From Bacteroides sp. CAG:1076 (GTDB taxonomy: Bacteria > Bacteroidota > Bacteroidia > Bacteroidales > Bacteroidaceae): a DNA stretch of 32,813 nt. The DNA is taken from the NCBI GenBank assembly GCA_000436795.1, contig HF993277.1:1-32813 (forward strand). Direction: 5' to 3'. Positions 1-8,043 of this stretch are shown one piece after another (the stretch's first letter is position 1; every line of letters begins with the position of its first letter). A program made the position numbers and the translations under genes. Below the pieces are notes generated by a model. It did not search any database. It was not told where the DNA came from and saw only the letters and a program-made list of their open reading frames with translations.

Positions 1-372
1 AAGATCAGGAACAGGACGGTTAAAGCGGCATGATATGATTTTACTGACAGAATCAGAGGAGGTCACCAGGCTTCTTCCGGAGCGTCATGTCCTGCCGGAT
101 AGAATTTTTATTCAAGGGAAAGGGCCACCCGGCTTGAAGGAAGCTTCGGCACACAGAAGCAGCATTACTCGCTCTTGAGGATAAAGGCACGGAACAGGAA
201 GACAGAAATCCTGTGGATCTTCTTCGGAATACATACGGCAAATGCCGTACTGATGATTGACAAGATCAGGAACAGGACGGTTAAAGCGGCATGATATGAT
301 TTTTACTGACAAAATCAGAAGAGGTCACCAGGCTTCTTCCGGAGCGTTATGTCCTGCCGGATAGAATTTTTA
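1..372. repeat. Direct repeat array, 110-bp unit at ~261-bp period
   Basis: Positions 1-110 recur at 262-372 with three substitutions and one inserted T. Between them is a 151-bp spacer (111-261) with no second copy here. The second copy stops abruptly at 372, so this looks like the end of a tandem array of about 261-bp units that continues left of the window. The spacer holds a perfect short hairpin, TACGGC at 234-239 paired with GCCGTA at 244-249. Two overlapping minus-strand reading frames of about 60 codons cross the region, but neither resembles a known protein and they overlap in different frames. I therefore call it non-coding repeat sequence of unknown role. Confidence 0.75.
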
Positions 373-397
373 AGAAAACACAGTAAAATAGCAATAA

Positions 398-453
398 AAA
401 ATGGCATATGAAGATGACAGACCATAATCACTTCATATGCCATTTTATTTTTG
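398..453. terminator. Bidirectional hairpin terminator downstream of nadB
   Basis: A perfect 16-bp inverted repeat pairs 398-413 (AAAATGGCATATGAAG) with 431-446, with a 17-nt loop. It is flanked by T-rich sequence on the plus strand (443-452) and by an A run on the left that becomes a U run on the minus strand. It therefore can end transcripts from both directions: nadB from the right and anything arriving from the left-edge repeat region. Confidence 0.85.
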
Positions 454-502
454 GGGACATTTACTGAATATCCCTATATTACCACATTAGTGAATAAGGT
501 AT

Positions 503-2089
503 TTATTGTTCGCCTTCCTTTTTTGCAGGATGCGGATAATCGATTGTATAATGTAAGCCACGACTTTCTTTACGTTCCATAGCCTGTCGAGTAATCAGAT
601 AACCTACATTAATCATATTACGCAGTTCACAAATTTCTCTGGATGCTTTTACACGTTTGAATAGACGTTCTGTTTCTTCATATAAGATATCCAAACGATT
701 CCAAGCACGTACCAAACGTAAATTGCTTCGTACAATGCCTACATATGCTTCCATTATCTGGTTTACTTCTTTCATGCTTTGAGTTATCAGAATTCGTTCT
801 TCATTACTGATAGTACCTTCTGCATTCCATTCTGGAACATCTTCATTGAAATCATAGCGGTCGAGTACACTCAATGCATGCTTTGCGGCAGAATCTGCGT
901 ATACAATGGCTTCAATAAGTGAATTAGATGCCAATCGGTTTCCACCATGCAGACCGGTGCAAGAGCATTCTCCAATGGCATACAAACGTTTGATACTAGA
1001 TTGTCCATCTAAGTCAACTTTTATACCGCCACACAAGTAATGAGCTGCAGGTGCAACTGGAATATAATCTTTTGTAATATCAATGCCCAGGCTAAGACAT
1101 TTTTTATAGATATTCGGGAAGTGTTTTTTCGTTTCTTCTGGATCTTTATGCGTTACATCCAAGTAAACATGATCTTCTCCTCTTTGTTTCATTTCATTAT
1201 CTATAGCACGTGCTACGATATCACGAGGAGCAAGAGATAGACGTGGATCGTATTTCTGCATGAATTCTTCACCTCCCAGATTTCTTAATACAGCTCCATA
1301 CCCTCTCATTGCTTCTGTTATCAGGAAGCTGGGGCGATCTCCCGGATGATACAAGGCCGTTGGATGGAACTGGATGAATTCCATATCCTTTACAACACCT
1401 TTCGCACGATAAACCATGGCAATACCATCACCTGTAGCAACCAATGGATTAGTTGTGTGGGTATAAACGGCTTCACATCCTCCTGTGGCCATAACTGTCA
1501 CTTTCGACAGGAACGTATCAACTTCTCCTGTTTGTTCATTTAATACGTAAGCTCCGAAACATTTGATACCTGGAGTATGTCGGGTTACTATGATACCCAG
1601 ATGATGTTGAGTAATAATTTCTACAGCATAAAAATTAGTAAAGACCGTAATATTGGGGTGTTGTTTTACTGCTTCTATCAAGCTGGTTTGAATTTCAGCT
1701 CCGGTATTATCTTTGTGATGAAGAATACGAAATTCAGAGTGTCCTCCTTCTTTGTGCAAGTCAAATTCTCCGTTTTCATTCTTATCGAAGTTTACACCCC
1801 ATTTTATTAATTCTTCAATTTGAGCAGGAGCATTACGTACTACCTTTTCTACTGCTGCCGGATCACTGATCCAGTCGCCGGCCACCATAGTGTCGTGGAT
1901 ATGTTTTTCGAAATTATCCACTTTCAGATTTGTTACAGAAGCAATTCCTCCCTGTGCATAGTAGGTATTGGCTTCTTCCAGTCCGGCTTTGCAGATCAGT
2001 GCAACCGAACCTTTATGCGCTACTTTTAGCGCAAAGCTCATTCCGGCAATTCCTGAACCGATAACGAGAAAATCGAATTTTCTTACCAT
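503..2089 (-). CDS. nadB: L-aspartate oxidase NadB
   Basis: This FAD enzyme oxidises L-aspartate to iminoaspartate, the first step of de novo NAD synthesis, in the cytoplasm. The 528-residue product has the usual family length. It opens with the dinucleotide-binding motif GSGIAG at residues 11-16, followed by the AQGGIA loop of the fumarate reductase/aspartate oxidase superfamily. Later come HYLCGG with His350 and GGNRLASNS with Arg385, which correspond to substrate-binding residues of the E. coli enzyme. The C-terminal helical domain is present. The partner genes nadA and nadC are not in the window. A TAnnTTTG-type box on the minus strand lies 23 bp upstream of the start, and a strong hairpin follows the stop. 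It is divergent from the PH-domain gene run. The assignment is secure. Confidence 0.97.
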   Translation of the reverse strand: MVRKFDFLVIGSGIAGMSFALKVAHKGSVALICKAGLEEANTYYAQGGIASVTNLKVDNFEKHIHDTMVAGDWISDPAAVEKVVRNAPAQIEELIKWGVNFDKNENGEFDLHKEGGHSEFRILHHKDNTGAEIQTSLIEAVKQHPNITVFTNFYAVEIITQHHLGIIVTRHTPGIKCFGAYVLNEQTGEVDTFLSKVTVMATGGCEAVYTHTTNPLVATGDGIAMVYRAKGVVKDMEFIQFHPTALYHPGDRPSFLITEAMRGYGAVLRNLGGEEFMQKYDPRLSLAPRDIVARAIDNEMKQRGEDHVYLDVTHKDPEETKKHFPNIYKKCLSLGIDITKDYIPVAPAAHYLCGGIKVDLDGQSSIKRLYAIGECSCTGLHGGNRLASNSLIEAIVYADSAAKHALSVLDRYDFNEDVPEWNAEGTISNEERILITQSMKEVNQIMEAYVGIVRSNLRLVRAWNRLDILYEETERLFKRVKASREICELRNMINVGYLITRQAMERKESRGLHYTIDYPHPAKKEGEQ

Positions 2090-2111
2090 AACAACATGTA
2101 TAATATTGCTG

Positions 2112-2119
2112 CAAAACTA
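2112..2119 (-). promoter_or_regulatory. Candidate -7 box for nadB
   Basis: On the minus strand this reads TAGTTTTG, matching the Bacteroides -7 consensus TAnnTTTG. It lies 23 bp before the nadB ATG. No good TTTG -33 element is visible at the standard distance. Confidence 0.5.
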
Positions 2120-2144
2120 CAAAAAAACTGATATGACAGCGTTT

Positions 2145-2152
2145 TATCTTTG
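2145..2152 (+). promoter_or_regulatory. Candidate -7 box for the PH-like/lpdA/dacB run
   Basis: TATCTTTG is an exact match to the Bacteroides -7 consensus on the plus strand. It lies about 90 bp upstream of the preferred start at 2240 and about 25 bp from the divergent nadB box, so the two promoters sit nearly back to back. A clear -33 TTTG is not visible. Confidence 0.5.
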
Positions 2153-2239
2153 TTTTTTTTCTAAAGAACCTTTTCAAGAAGTGTATTTTCGATGATAATT
2201 TGCTATCTTCACAAAGAATTAATAAATCTTGCAGAGATA

Positions 2240-2668
2240 ATGGACAGAACATTTCATTCTAAGGTAGACAGTTGGTATTGGTTACTGATGGCTGTTACCG
2301 CTTTTTTGTTATTCGATTTTTTCTGGTTTCACTACACCATAGCTACGTTGTTGATGGCTGTTGTCATGATATTTGAAATAGAGATGTTGATTCATACTCA
2401 ATATATTGTTACAGGCAATGGTAAATTACAGATTGAGACAGGACGTTTTATTGCCAATAAAACCATATTACTTGAATCCATTACAGGTATGCGTGAAGTA
2501 AAGTCATTTTCAATAGCTCCAGCTTTATCGGTACATCGGATAGAAATAAGTTACCAAAATGGTCATCAATCCGATAAGGTATATGTTTCTCCTCAGAATG
2601 CCGGTGAATTTGTCCGCTGGATTGAGAAGAAAATGAAAAAGGAAGATGAAAATGTAGAGAATAACTAA
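2240..2668 (+). CDS. Small membrane protein with bacterial PH-like domain (first of pair)
   Basis: The 142-residue protein starts with a short charged segment. Two hydrophobic stretches follow (about residues 10-30 and 33-50), joined by a short turn. The remaining 90 residues are soluble and beta-rich, containing the QYIVTGNGKLQIETGRF stretch. That layout fits the bPH_4/DUF1200 type of bacterial pleckstrin-homology-like proteins, whose function is unknown. An upstream in-frame ATG at 2192 would add 16 residues that look unlike the start of this family. I prefer the ATG at 2240, which begins MDRTFHSK. The stop is 2 bp before the next ATG, so it is almost certainly co-transcribed with the next gene, which has the same architecture. 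Family assignment is from sequence appearance only. Confidence 0.75.
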   Translation: MDRTFHSKVDSWYWLLMAVTAFLLFDFFWFHYTIATLLMAVVMIFEIEMLIHTQYIVTGNGKLQIETGRFIANKTILLESITGMREVKSFSIAPALSVHRIEISYQNGHQSDKVYVSPQNAGEFVRWIEKKMKKEDENVENN

Positions 2669-2670
2669 AA

Positions 2671-3096
2671 ATGATGATTATGGAAAGTTTTAAACCTCGG
2701 AAGTCAGTTAAAAGATTTGTATGTGAAACACTTATAAGTGCACTTGTGAGTAGTCTTATTCTGACTATTATATTTTTATTCTATAATCAGGGAACATGGT
2801 GGATATATACTATGGTACTTATCCTTTTTTTCATTTTCGATATACTTTTCTCCATGTACGGAGGAATAAAGGAATATCAGATAGATGAAAAAGGAACAGT
2901 TCGGGTAATCTGCTATTTGGGCTTTTCGAAATCTACCTTAAAGGGAATAACCAAAGTATACCTCGATCCTCAACGTAAGGTTTTGCGTATTGTTTCAGAA
3001 AAAGAAGACAGATGGTATCCGATGAAAGATCCGGAGCTGTTTGTTGATGCATTATACGAGCATTATCCTCAGATGAAGTATGAAGTCTGGAAGTAA
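2671..3096 (+). CDS. Small membrane protein with PH-like domain (second of pair)
   Basis: Up to 141 residues with two hydrophobic segments near the N terminus (about 20-40 and 44-62). A soluble tail of about 75 residues follows, with the KEYQIDEKGTVRVICYLGF strand pattern. The order of two membrane helices then a beta-rich domain is the same as in the preceding gene, so the two are probably ancient duplicates or partners. Three in-frame ATGs lie close together (2671, 2674, 2680) and the true start cannot be chosen from sequence. It ends 35 bp before the dihydrolipoyl dehydrogenase. I know of no demonstrated function for this pair. A membrane complex of the two proteins is only an inference. 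Confidence 0.7.
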   Translation: MMIMESFKPRKSVKRFVCETLISALVSSLILTIIFLFYNQGTWWIYTMVLILFFIFDILFSMYGGIKEYQIDEKGTVRVICYLGFSKSTLKGITKVYLDPQRKVLRIVSEKEDRWYPMKDPELFVDALYEHYPQMKYEVWK

Positions 3097-3131
3097 CTTT
3101 AATATAAACCTATTAATCTAATAAAATAAGT

Positions 3132-4472
3132 ATGAAATACCAAGTTGCAATTATCGGCGGAGGACCGGCTGGATATACAGCTGCAGAAGCCGCAGGGAAA
3201 GCTGGTCTGAGTGTTGTTTTGTTTGAAAAAAACAATTTAGGAGGTGTTTGTTTGAATGAAGGATGCATTCCGACCAAAACTTTACTGTATTCGGCAAAGA
3301 TATATGACAATGGACGTCATGCTGCAAAATATGGAATAAGTGTTTCTGAAACTTCTTTCGATTTGCCGAAAATTATCTCACGCAAGGCGAAAGTAGTCCG
3401 TAAACTTGTATTAGGCATTAAGGCGAAACTAACGGCACAGCAAGTAACTATTGTCAGCGGGGAGGCTTATATTGTCGATAAGAATACTGTTCGCTGTGCA
3501 GATGAAACATACGAATGTGAGTATCTGATAATTTGTACAGGGAGCCAGACTGTTATTCCTTCCATAGAAGGCATAGAACAAGTAAGCTACTGGACGCATC
3601 GGGATGCACTCGAGAATAAAGAATTACCCCGTTCGCTTACTATTGTAGGGGGAGGAGTCATCGGTATGGAGTTCGCTTCTTTCTTTTCAAGTCTTGGAGT
3701 GCAGGTAACGGTGGTTGAAATGATGAGTGAGATATTAAATGGCATCGATCGTGAGCTGGCAGCTTCTCTGCGGGCAGAATATGCAAAACGTGGCATAAAA
3801 TTCTTACTTGATGCCAAGGTAACAAGCCTGTCGCAAGATGAAGAAGGTATACATGTATGCTATCAAAATGCTGATGGAGCAAATAGTATATGTGCCGATA
3901 AGTTATTGATGAGTGTCGGTCGTAGGCCGGTTACTGAAGGTTTGGGACTTGAAAACCTGCATCTGGAACGGACTGAACGTAAAAATATTCGAGTTGACTC
4001 CCATTTGCGTACATCCGTTTCCGGAGTATATGTATGCGGTGACTTGAATGGAGTATCTTTATTGGCGCATACAGCTGTAAGAGAAGCAGAGATAGCCGTA
4101 AAAGATATTTTAGGAGCGTCTGAAGAGATGAGTTATCGAGCTATTCCAGGAGTCGTCTACACCAATCCAGAAGTAGCTTCAGTTGGCAAGACAGAGGAAA
4201 GTTTGCAGGCAGAAGGTATAAATTATCGTGTTGTGAAGTTGCCTATGGCATATTCAGGTCGTTTTGTAGCCGAGAATGAAGGTACAAATGGAATATTCAA
4301 AGTATTGGTAGATGAATCCGATACCGTACTTGGCGTTCATATTTTAGGAAATCCGGCTTCCGAACTGATTGTCTTGGGAGGTATGATGGTAGAAGAACAT
4401 CGTAAGTTAGATTATTTCAAAAATTTTGTTTTTCCACATCCTACTGTGGGTGAAATATTCAGAGAATTGTAA
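3132..4472 (+). CDS. lpdA: Dihydrolipoyl dehydrogenase (E3)
   Basis: This flavoprotein disulfide reductase regenerates lipoyl groups of 2-oxoacid dehydrogenase or glycine cleavage complexes, passing electrons from FAD to NAD+. The 446 residues carry the FAD motif GGGPAG (9-14), the redox-active pair Cys40 and Cys45 in CLNEGCIPTK, a second NAD-binding motif (GGGVIGME near 170), and the C-terminal HPTVGE with catalytic His436 and Glu441. All residues needed for E3 activity are therefore present. It is slightly shorter than the common ~465 residues. No E1, E2 or lipoyl-protein gene is nearby, so it must serve complexes encoded elsewhere. It sits 3 bp before the dacB start and in the same run as the PH-like pair. 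Confidence 0.95.
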   Translation: MKYQVAIIGGGPAGYTAAEAAGKAGLSVVLFEKNNLGGVCLNEGCIPTKTLLYSAKIYDNGRHAAKYGISVSETSFDLPKIISRKAKVVRKLVLGIKAKLTAQQVTIVSGEAYIVDKNTVRCADETYECEYLIICTGSQTVIPSIEGIEQVSYWTHRDALENKELPRSLTIVGGGVIGMEFASFFSSLGVQVTVVEMMSEILNGIDRELAASLRAEYAKRGIKFLLDAKVTSLSQDEEGIHVCYQNADGANSICADKLLMSVGRRPVTEGLGLENLHLERTERKNIRVDSHLRTSVSGVYVCGDLNGVSLLAHTAVREAEIAVKDILGASEEMSYRAIPGVVYTNPEVASVGKTEESLQAEGINYRVVKLPMAYSGRFVAENEGTNGIFKVLVDESDTVLGVHILGNPASELIVLGGMMVEEHRKLDYFKNFVFPHPTVGEIFREL

Positions 4473-4475
4473 TTT

Positions 4476-5873
4476 ATGAAACGAATCGGACTGATATTAA
4501 TCTCTTTTATCGTATGCTGTACGTTAGGTGCACAGACACTTGCCGGACGGCTGGATGCATTGGTTTCTTCCGAAAAGCTGTTAGCGACGTCGGAGGTTGG
4601 CATTAGTGTTTTCAATTTGACTCAGGGAAAACAAGTTTATGCTTATCAAGATAAGAAGCTCTATCGTCCCGCTTCCATTGAAAAACTGATAACATCAGTT
4701 ACCGCTTTGGCTGAATTAAGCGAATATTATGTATTCAACACAAGAATAGCCTATACGGGAACAGTTACACAGGATAGCATACTACAAGGAGATTTATATC
4801 TGGTCGGTGGATTCGATCCGGAGTTTATGGATGAAGATATGAACAAGCTGGCAGAAGCTGTTTATAACTCAGGAATACGCTCTGTACAAGGTCATTTAGT
4901 TGCGGATGTATCATTGACCGATTCTATTTATTGGGGTACAGGATGGTCGTGGGATGATACTCCCGAATCTTTTCAGCCTTATCTGTCTCCACTTATGTTA
5001 AACAGAGGATGTGTCAATGTCACGGTTATTCCTGCTGCAAAAGGTAAGCGCCCCAAGGTGGAAGTGTTACCCGAATCAGATTATTACACAGTTTGTAATC
5101 TCTCGAAAAGCTATCTTCCACAAGAAGGTAAGTTGAAAGTTACTCGCGACTGGCTGAATAACGGTAATACCATTTATGTAAGTGGAAATGCGAACTACCG
5201 GTGCACAAAGACACTGAATATGTATTCTTCGAAGGATTTCTTTCTGCATACATTATCCTACAAGCTGAACAAAAAAGGAATAGCTGTAAAATCGCTTACC
5301 TACGGAACATGTCCAGACGAAGTTACGGAGCTCTACACGTTGTCACGTCCGCTGACACCTGTATTACAACGTGCTTTAAAGAAAAGCGACAATTTGTCTG
5401 CCGAAGCAATGTTTTATCATTTAGGAATTCATCGTTCAGGTAAAAAAGGTATAGGCTTCAAAGACGCACAAAATGCAGTTTATGATTTTATGAAGCATGA
5501 AGTCGGATGTAATCCTGATGAATATAGTATCGTAGATGGAAGTGGAGTGTCGCTTTATAATTATATTTCTCCCGAACTGATGATAGAATATCTTAAATAT
5601 GCTTATTCGCGGGCTGAAATATTCTGTCCTTTATATGAAGCTCTTCCTGTAGCAGGCGTTGATGGAACTTTGAGAAATCGTATGAAGCAAGGAAAAGCGT
5701 ATCGCAATGTTCATGCCAAGACAGGAACAGTAACGGGAGTGAGTTCGCTTGCCGGATATGTAAAGGCAGGCAATGGAGATATGCTTGCTTTTGTTATCAT
5801 CAATCAGAATGTCTTAAAGGGTAAGGAAGCCCGTGCTTTTCAAGATAAGATTTGCGAAATATTAGCACACTAA
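4476..5873 (+). CDS. dacB: D-alanyl-D-alanine carboxypeptidase/endopeptidase, PBP4 type
   Basis: A peptidase family S13 penicillin-binding protein that trims peptidoglycan stem peptides or cleaves cross-links in the periplasm. A signal peptide covers about residues 1-19. The three active-site motifs are intact: SIEK at 67-70 (nucleophile Ser67, Lys70), SDN at 304-306, and KTG at 415-417. The long insert between motifs one and two is the expected feature of class C low-molecular-weight PBPs. The length of 465 is normal. It begins 3 bp after lpdA stops, so translation is probably coupled. No strong terminator follows directly, only a weak hairpin at 5922-5941 (TTCCGT/ACGGAA). Confidence 0.95.
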   Translation: MKRIGLILISFIVCCTLGAQTLAGRLDALVSSEKLLATSEVGISVFNLTQGKQVYAYQDKKLYRPASIEKLITSVTALAELSEYYVFNTRIAYTGTVTQDSILQGDLYLVGGFDPEFMDEDMNKLAEAVYNSGIRSVQGHLVADVSLTDSIYWGTGWSWDDTPESFQPYLSPLMLNRGCVNVTVIPAAKGKRPKVEVLPESDYYTVCNLSKSYLPQEGKLKVTRDWLNNGNTIYVSGNANYRCTKTLNMYSSKDFFLHTLSYKLNKKGIAVKSLTYGTCPDEVTELYTLSRPLTPVLQRALKKSDNLSAEAMFYHLGIHRSGKKGIGFKDAQNAVYDFMKHEVGCNPDEYSIVDGSGVSLYNYISPELMIEYLKYAYSRAEIFCPLYEALPVAGVDGTLRNRMKQGKAYRNVHAKTGTVTGVSSLAGYVKAGNGDMLAFVIINQNVLKGKEARAFQDKICEILAH

Positions 5874-5887
5874 TAAAAAGAAATTAG

Positions 5888-5895
5888 TATATTTG
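5888..5895 (+). promoter_or_regulatory. Candidate -7 box for the short-chain dehydrogenase
   Basis: TATATTTG matches the TAnnTTTG consensus exactly and lies just after the dacB stop, about 107 bp upstream of the next ATG. No TTTG sits at the ideal -33 spacing. The implied leader of about 100 nt contains a small TTCCGT/ACGGAA hairpin (5922-5941). Confidence 0.5.
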
Positions 5896-6002
5896 TGAAC
5901 TTAGAAAATTAAAATAATTAATTCCGTGTTCGTAAACGGAAAAACAAATTGCTTTTTTAATGCTGATATTAGTTATTAACAATATAAACACTAAAGAAAA
6001 CT

Positions 6003-6797
6003 ATGGTTAATTTTTCACTCGAAGGAAAAGTCGCTCTTGTAACAGGAGCTTCTTACGGTATCGGTTTTGCTATTGCAACTGGTTTTGCACAGGCTGGTGC
6101 AAAAATTGTATTCAATGATATTAAGCAGGAACTGGTAGACAAAGGTCTTGCAGCATATAAAGAACTTGGAATTGACGCTCGTGGCTATGTATGCGACGTA
6201 ACCAATGAAGAAGCGGTAAACGCATTGGTTGCACAGATTGAAAAAGAAGTGGGTGTAATCGATATTCTGGTAAACAATGCAGGTATCATCAAGCGTATCC
6301 CGATGTGTGAGATGTCTGCTGCTGAATTCCGTCAGGTTATCGACGTTGACTTGAACGCTCCGTTCATCGTATCAAAAGCTGTTATTCCGAGTATGATCAA
6401 GAAAGGTCACGGAAAGATTATCAACATCTGTTCAATGATGAGTGAACTTGGTCGTGAAACAGTATCGGCTTATGCCGCAGCAAAAGGTGGTTTGAAGATG
6501 CTTACCCGCAACATTGCATCCGAATATGGAGAATTCAACATCCAGTGTAATGGTATCGGCCCGGGTTACATCGCTACTCCTCAGACAGCTCCTTTACGCG
6601 AACGTCAGGCAGACGGCTCTCGTCATCCGTTCGATGCTTTCATCGTAGCCAAGACTCCTGCTGCACGCTGGGGAAATCCGGAAGACTTGATGGGTCCGGC
6701 TGTATTCCTTGCTTCGGATGCTTCAAATTTTGTAAATGGTCATGTGCTTTACGTAGACGGTGGTATTCTGGCTTACATCGGAAAGCAGCCTAAATAA
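6003..6797 (+). CDS. SDR family oxidoreductase, gluconate 5-dehydrogenase/KduD-like
   Basis: A classical short-chain dehydrogenase of 264 residues, probably reducing or oxidising a keto sugar acid with NAD(P) in the cytoplasm. It has the cofactor motif TGASYGIG (14-21), NNAG (91-94), and the catalytic set Ser144, Tyr157, Lys161. The C-terminal FLASDASNFVNGHVLYVDGG segment is typical. Overall it resembles proteins annotated as gluconate 5-dehydrogenase or 2-deoxy-D-gluconate 3-dehydrogenase (KduD) in Bacteroides; the substrate cannot be read from sequence. The usual uronate partner KduI is not adjacent. Its own promoter box and strong 3' hairpin make it look like a single-gene unit. Codon choice is more biased than in its neighbours (GGT, CGT, AAC), suggesting high expression. 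Confidence 0.9.
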   Translation: MVNFSLEGKVALVTGASYGIGFAIATGFAQAGAKIVFNDIKQELVDKGLAAYKELGIDARGYVCDVTNEEAVNALVAQIEKEVGVIDILVNNAGIIKRIPMCEMSAAEFRQVIDVDLNAPFIVSKAVIPSMIKKGHGKIINICSMMSELGRETVSAYAAAKGGLKMLTRNIASEYGEFNIQCNGIGPGYIATPQTAPLRERQADGSRHPFDAFIVAKTPAARWGNPEDLMGPAVFLASDASNFVNGHVLYVDGGILAYIGKQPK

Positions 6798-6803
6798 TTT
6801 TTG

Positions 6804-6870
6804 CTCCCTTCGGGAGAATTGAAAAATACCTGCAGATGTTTCAACTGAAAATGTCTGCAGGTATTTTTAT
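6804..6870. terminator. Strong terminator between SDR gene and xusC
   Basis: A small hairpin CTCCC/GGGAG (6804-6808 with 6812-6816) is followed by a perfect 15-bp inverted repeat. The latter pairs 6822-6836 (AAAAATACCTGCAGA) with 6854-6868 and leads into a T-rich tract. The A/T symmetry lets it act in both directions between the convergent SDR and xusC genes. Confidence 0.85.
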
Positions 6871-6871
6871 T

Positions 6872-6904
6872 TTTTGTACAAAAAATAAAATGTTTTGTAC
6901 AAAT
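6872..6904. repeat. Two TTTTGTACAAA palindromes, 21 bp centre to centre
   Basis: Two copies of the palindrome TTTTGTACAAA are centred at 6877/6878 and 6898/6899, exactly 21 bp apart. They sit between the big hairpin and the xusC stop. They lie at the 3' ends of convergent genes, so an operator role is not obvious. Confidence 0.5.
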
Positions 6905-6910
6905 TTTCTA

Positions 6911-8035
6911 TCAAACATTACGACGATGTTTTCTGTTTATTCGCTTAATCCAAAGATAATATCCTGTAAGAGGTAAGATTCCACCAATAAAGGCCGACAG
7001 GAAATATATGATACGGGTAAACATTCCTCCCCATTGTCCGGTATGAAGTGAATAGATAAGTCCCTTCATCTTGTTCGACATGGGCTGTTCGTCAATATTG
7101 TATACCTTTATTTCTGTAATGTTTCCTGTGTGTATATCAAAAGAAGCGGTATCTCCTTTTTGTTTTCCTGACTGAATAACTTGTGCGCTGTTTTTGCTCA
7201 ATTGGATTGTTCCGTAGGTTTCGTAACGGTTCTGCAGCTCGGCAAGTGCAGCATCCCATGCCAGATAATTCAATCTTTCAGGTTCGTTTTTCTTTTCTTT
7301 TTTGTTATTGTCTTCGTGGGCTGGCGCAGATTGTTTGGGCTGTTCGGTAGAAGCGCCGAACAGGGCATAGAATCCGGTACGGTACCATCGGAATGACCAT
7401 GTCAGTCCGGTAAGAGCCATGACCAGCAAAAATATTGTAACGTAGAATCCTAAAGAAACGTGGCTGTCGTACCAAAAACGGAAGGGACCTTTGGTGCATG
7501 ATACCTTCAGTCGGTTTTGCAGACTTTTGCGTGTTCGGGGCCACCAGAGTACGATACCGGAAATTAAGATAACTACCATCAGCAGGGTAGTGATGCCGAC
7601 AATTGTCTTTCCGGTAGAAGAAGCTCCTTTCTGCGCCGGAGCATCAAGCAGCCAGCGATGCAGTTTACGGACAGTCTGAAAAAAGGAATTTCCCTCTACC
7701 CATCCGTTTATTTCTCCCGAATAGGGATTGACACTCAACTGGTGCTGACCAGCATTGGTGAAGCTCACCATCCATGCTTCTTTGGGGTTTCCTGCCACTT
7801 GCAGGCTACTGATCTTCAGTGTATCTCCTGTTTGCTGGCTGATACGGGCAATGATTTCCGATGGTTTTAGGGGTTTACTGCCTTCTTTATATTCTACCGT
7901 ATATAGATGAGGGTTGCCTGCTCGGGTTAATTCTTTTTCGAAAACAAGGGTTGCCCCTGTCAGACAGATTATAGAAATAATCAGTCCAAAGGGGACAGAC
8001 AGCCATAGATGTATTTTTTTGAATATTTTTTTCAT
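6911..8035 (-). CDS. xusC: PepSY-associated membrane protein, XusC-like
   Basis: A 374-residue inner-membrane protein of the PepSY/PiuB type, a family linked to siderophore iron reduction and release. Hydrophobic segments lie at about residues 10-32, 143-165, 192-215 and 333-362, with a large periplasmic domain after the first and another (Lys/Glu-rich at its start) after the third. Conserved histidines are seen in HLWLS (near the N terminus), KLHRWLL, YDSHVSLGF and LHTGQWG, candidate haem or metal ligands. It is the last gene of a minus-strand run, 8 bp after xusB stops. In B. thetaiotaomicron XusC is the PepSY component encoded with the XusB lipoprotein and XusA receptor, as here. The assignment rests on family and gene order. 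Confidence 0.85.
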   Translation of the reverse strand: MKKIFKKIHLWLSVPFGLIISIICLTGATLVFEKELTRAGNPHLYTVEYKEGSKPLKPSEIIARISQQTGDTLKISSLQVAGNPKEAWMVSFTNAGQHQLSVNPYSGEINGWVEGNSFFQTVRKLHRWLLDAPAQKGASSTGKTIVGITTLLMVVILISGIVLWWPRTRKSLQNRLKVSCTKGPFRFWYDSHVSLGFYVTIFLLVMALTGLTWSFRWYRTGFYALFGASTEQPKQSAPAHEDNNKKEKKNEPERLNYLAWDAALAELQNRYETYGTIQLSKNSAQVIQSGKQKGDTASFDIHTGNITEIKVYNIDEQPMSNKMKGLIYSLHTGQWGGMFTRIIYFLSAFIGGILPLTGYYLWIKRINRKHRRNV

Positions 8036-8043
8036 TGTTGTAC

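Noticed and set aside
112..312. Minus-strand 66-codon reading frame over the left-edge repeat
   Set aside because: It overlaps another frame (53-241), spans repeat and spacer, matches no family I recognise and has no visible promoter.
1..372. CRISPR array
   Set aside because: The unit is 110 bp with one 151-bp spacer, far from CRISPR dimensions, and no cas gene is present.
6872..6904. Reading the twin palindromes as a promoter operator
   Set aside because: They sit at the 3' ends of two convergent genes, so no promoter is expected there; kept only as a repeat.
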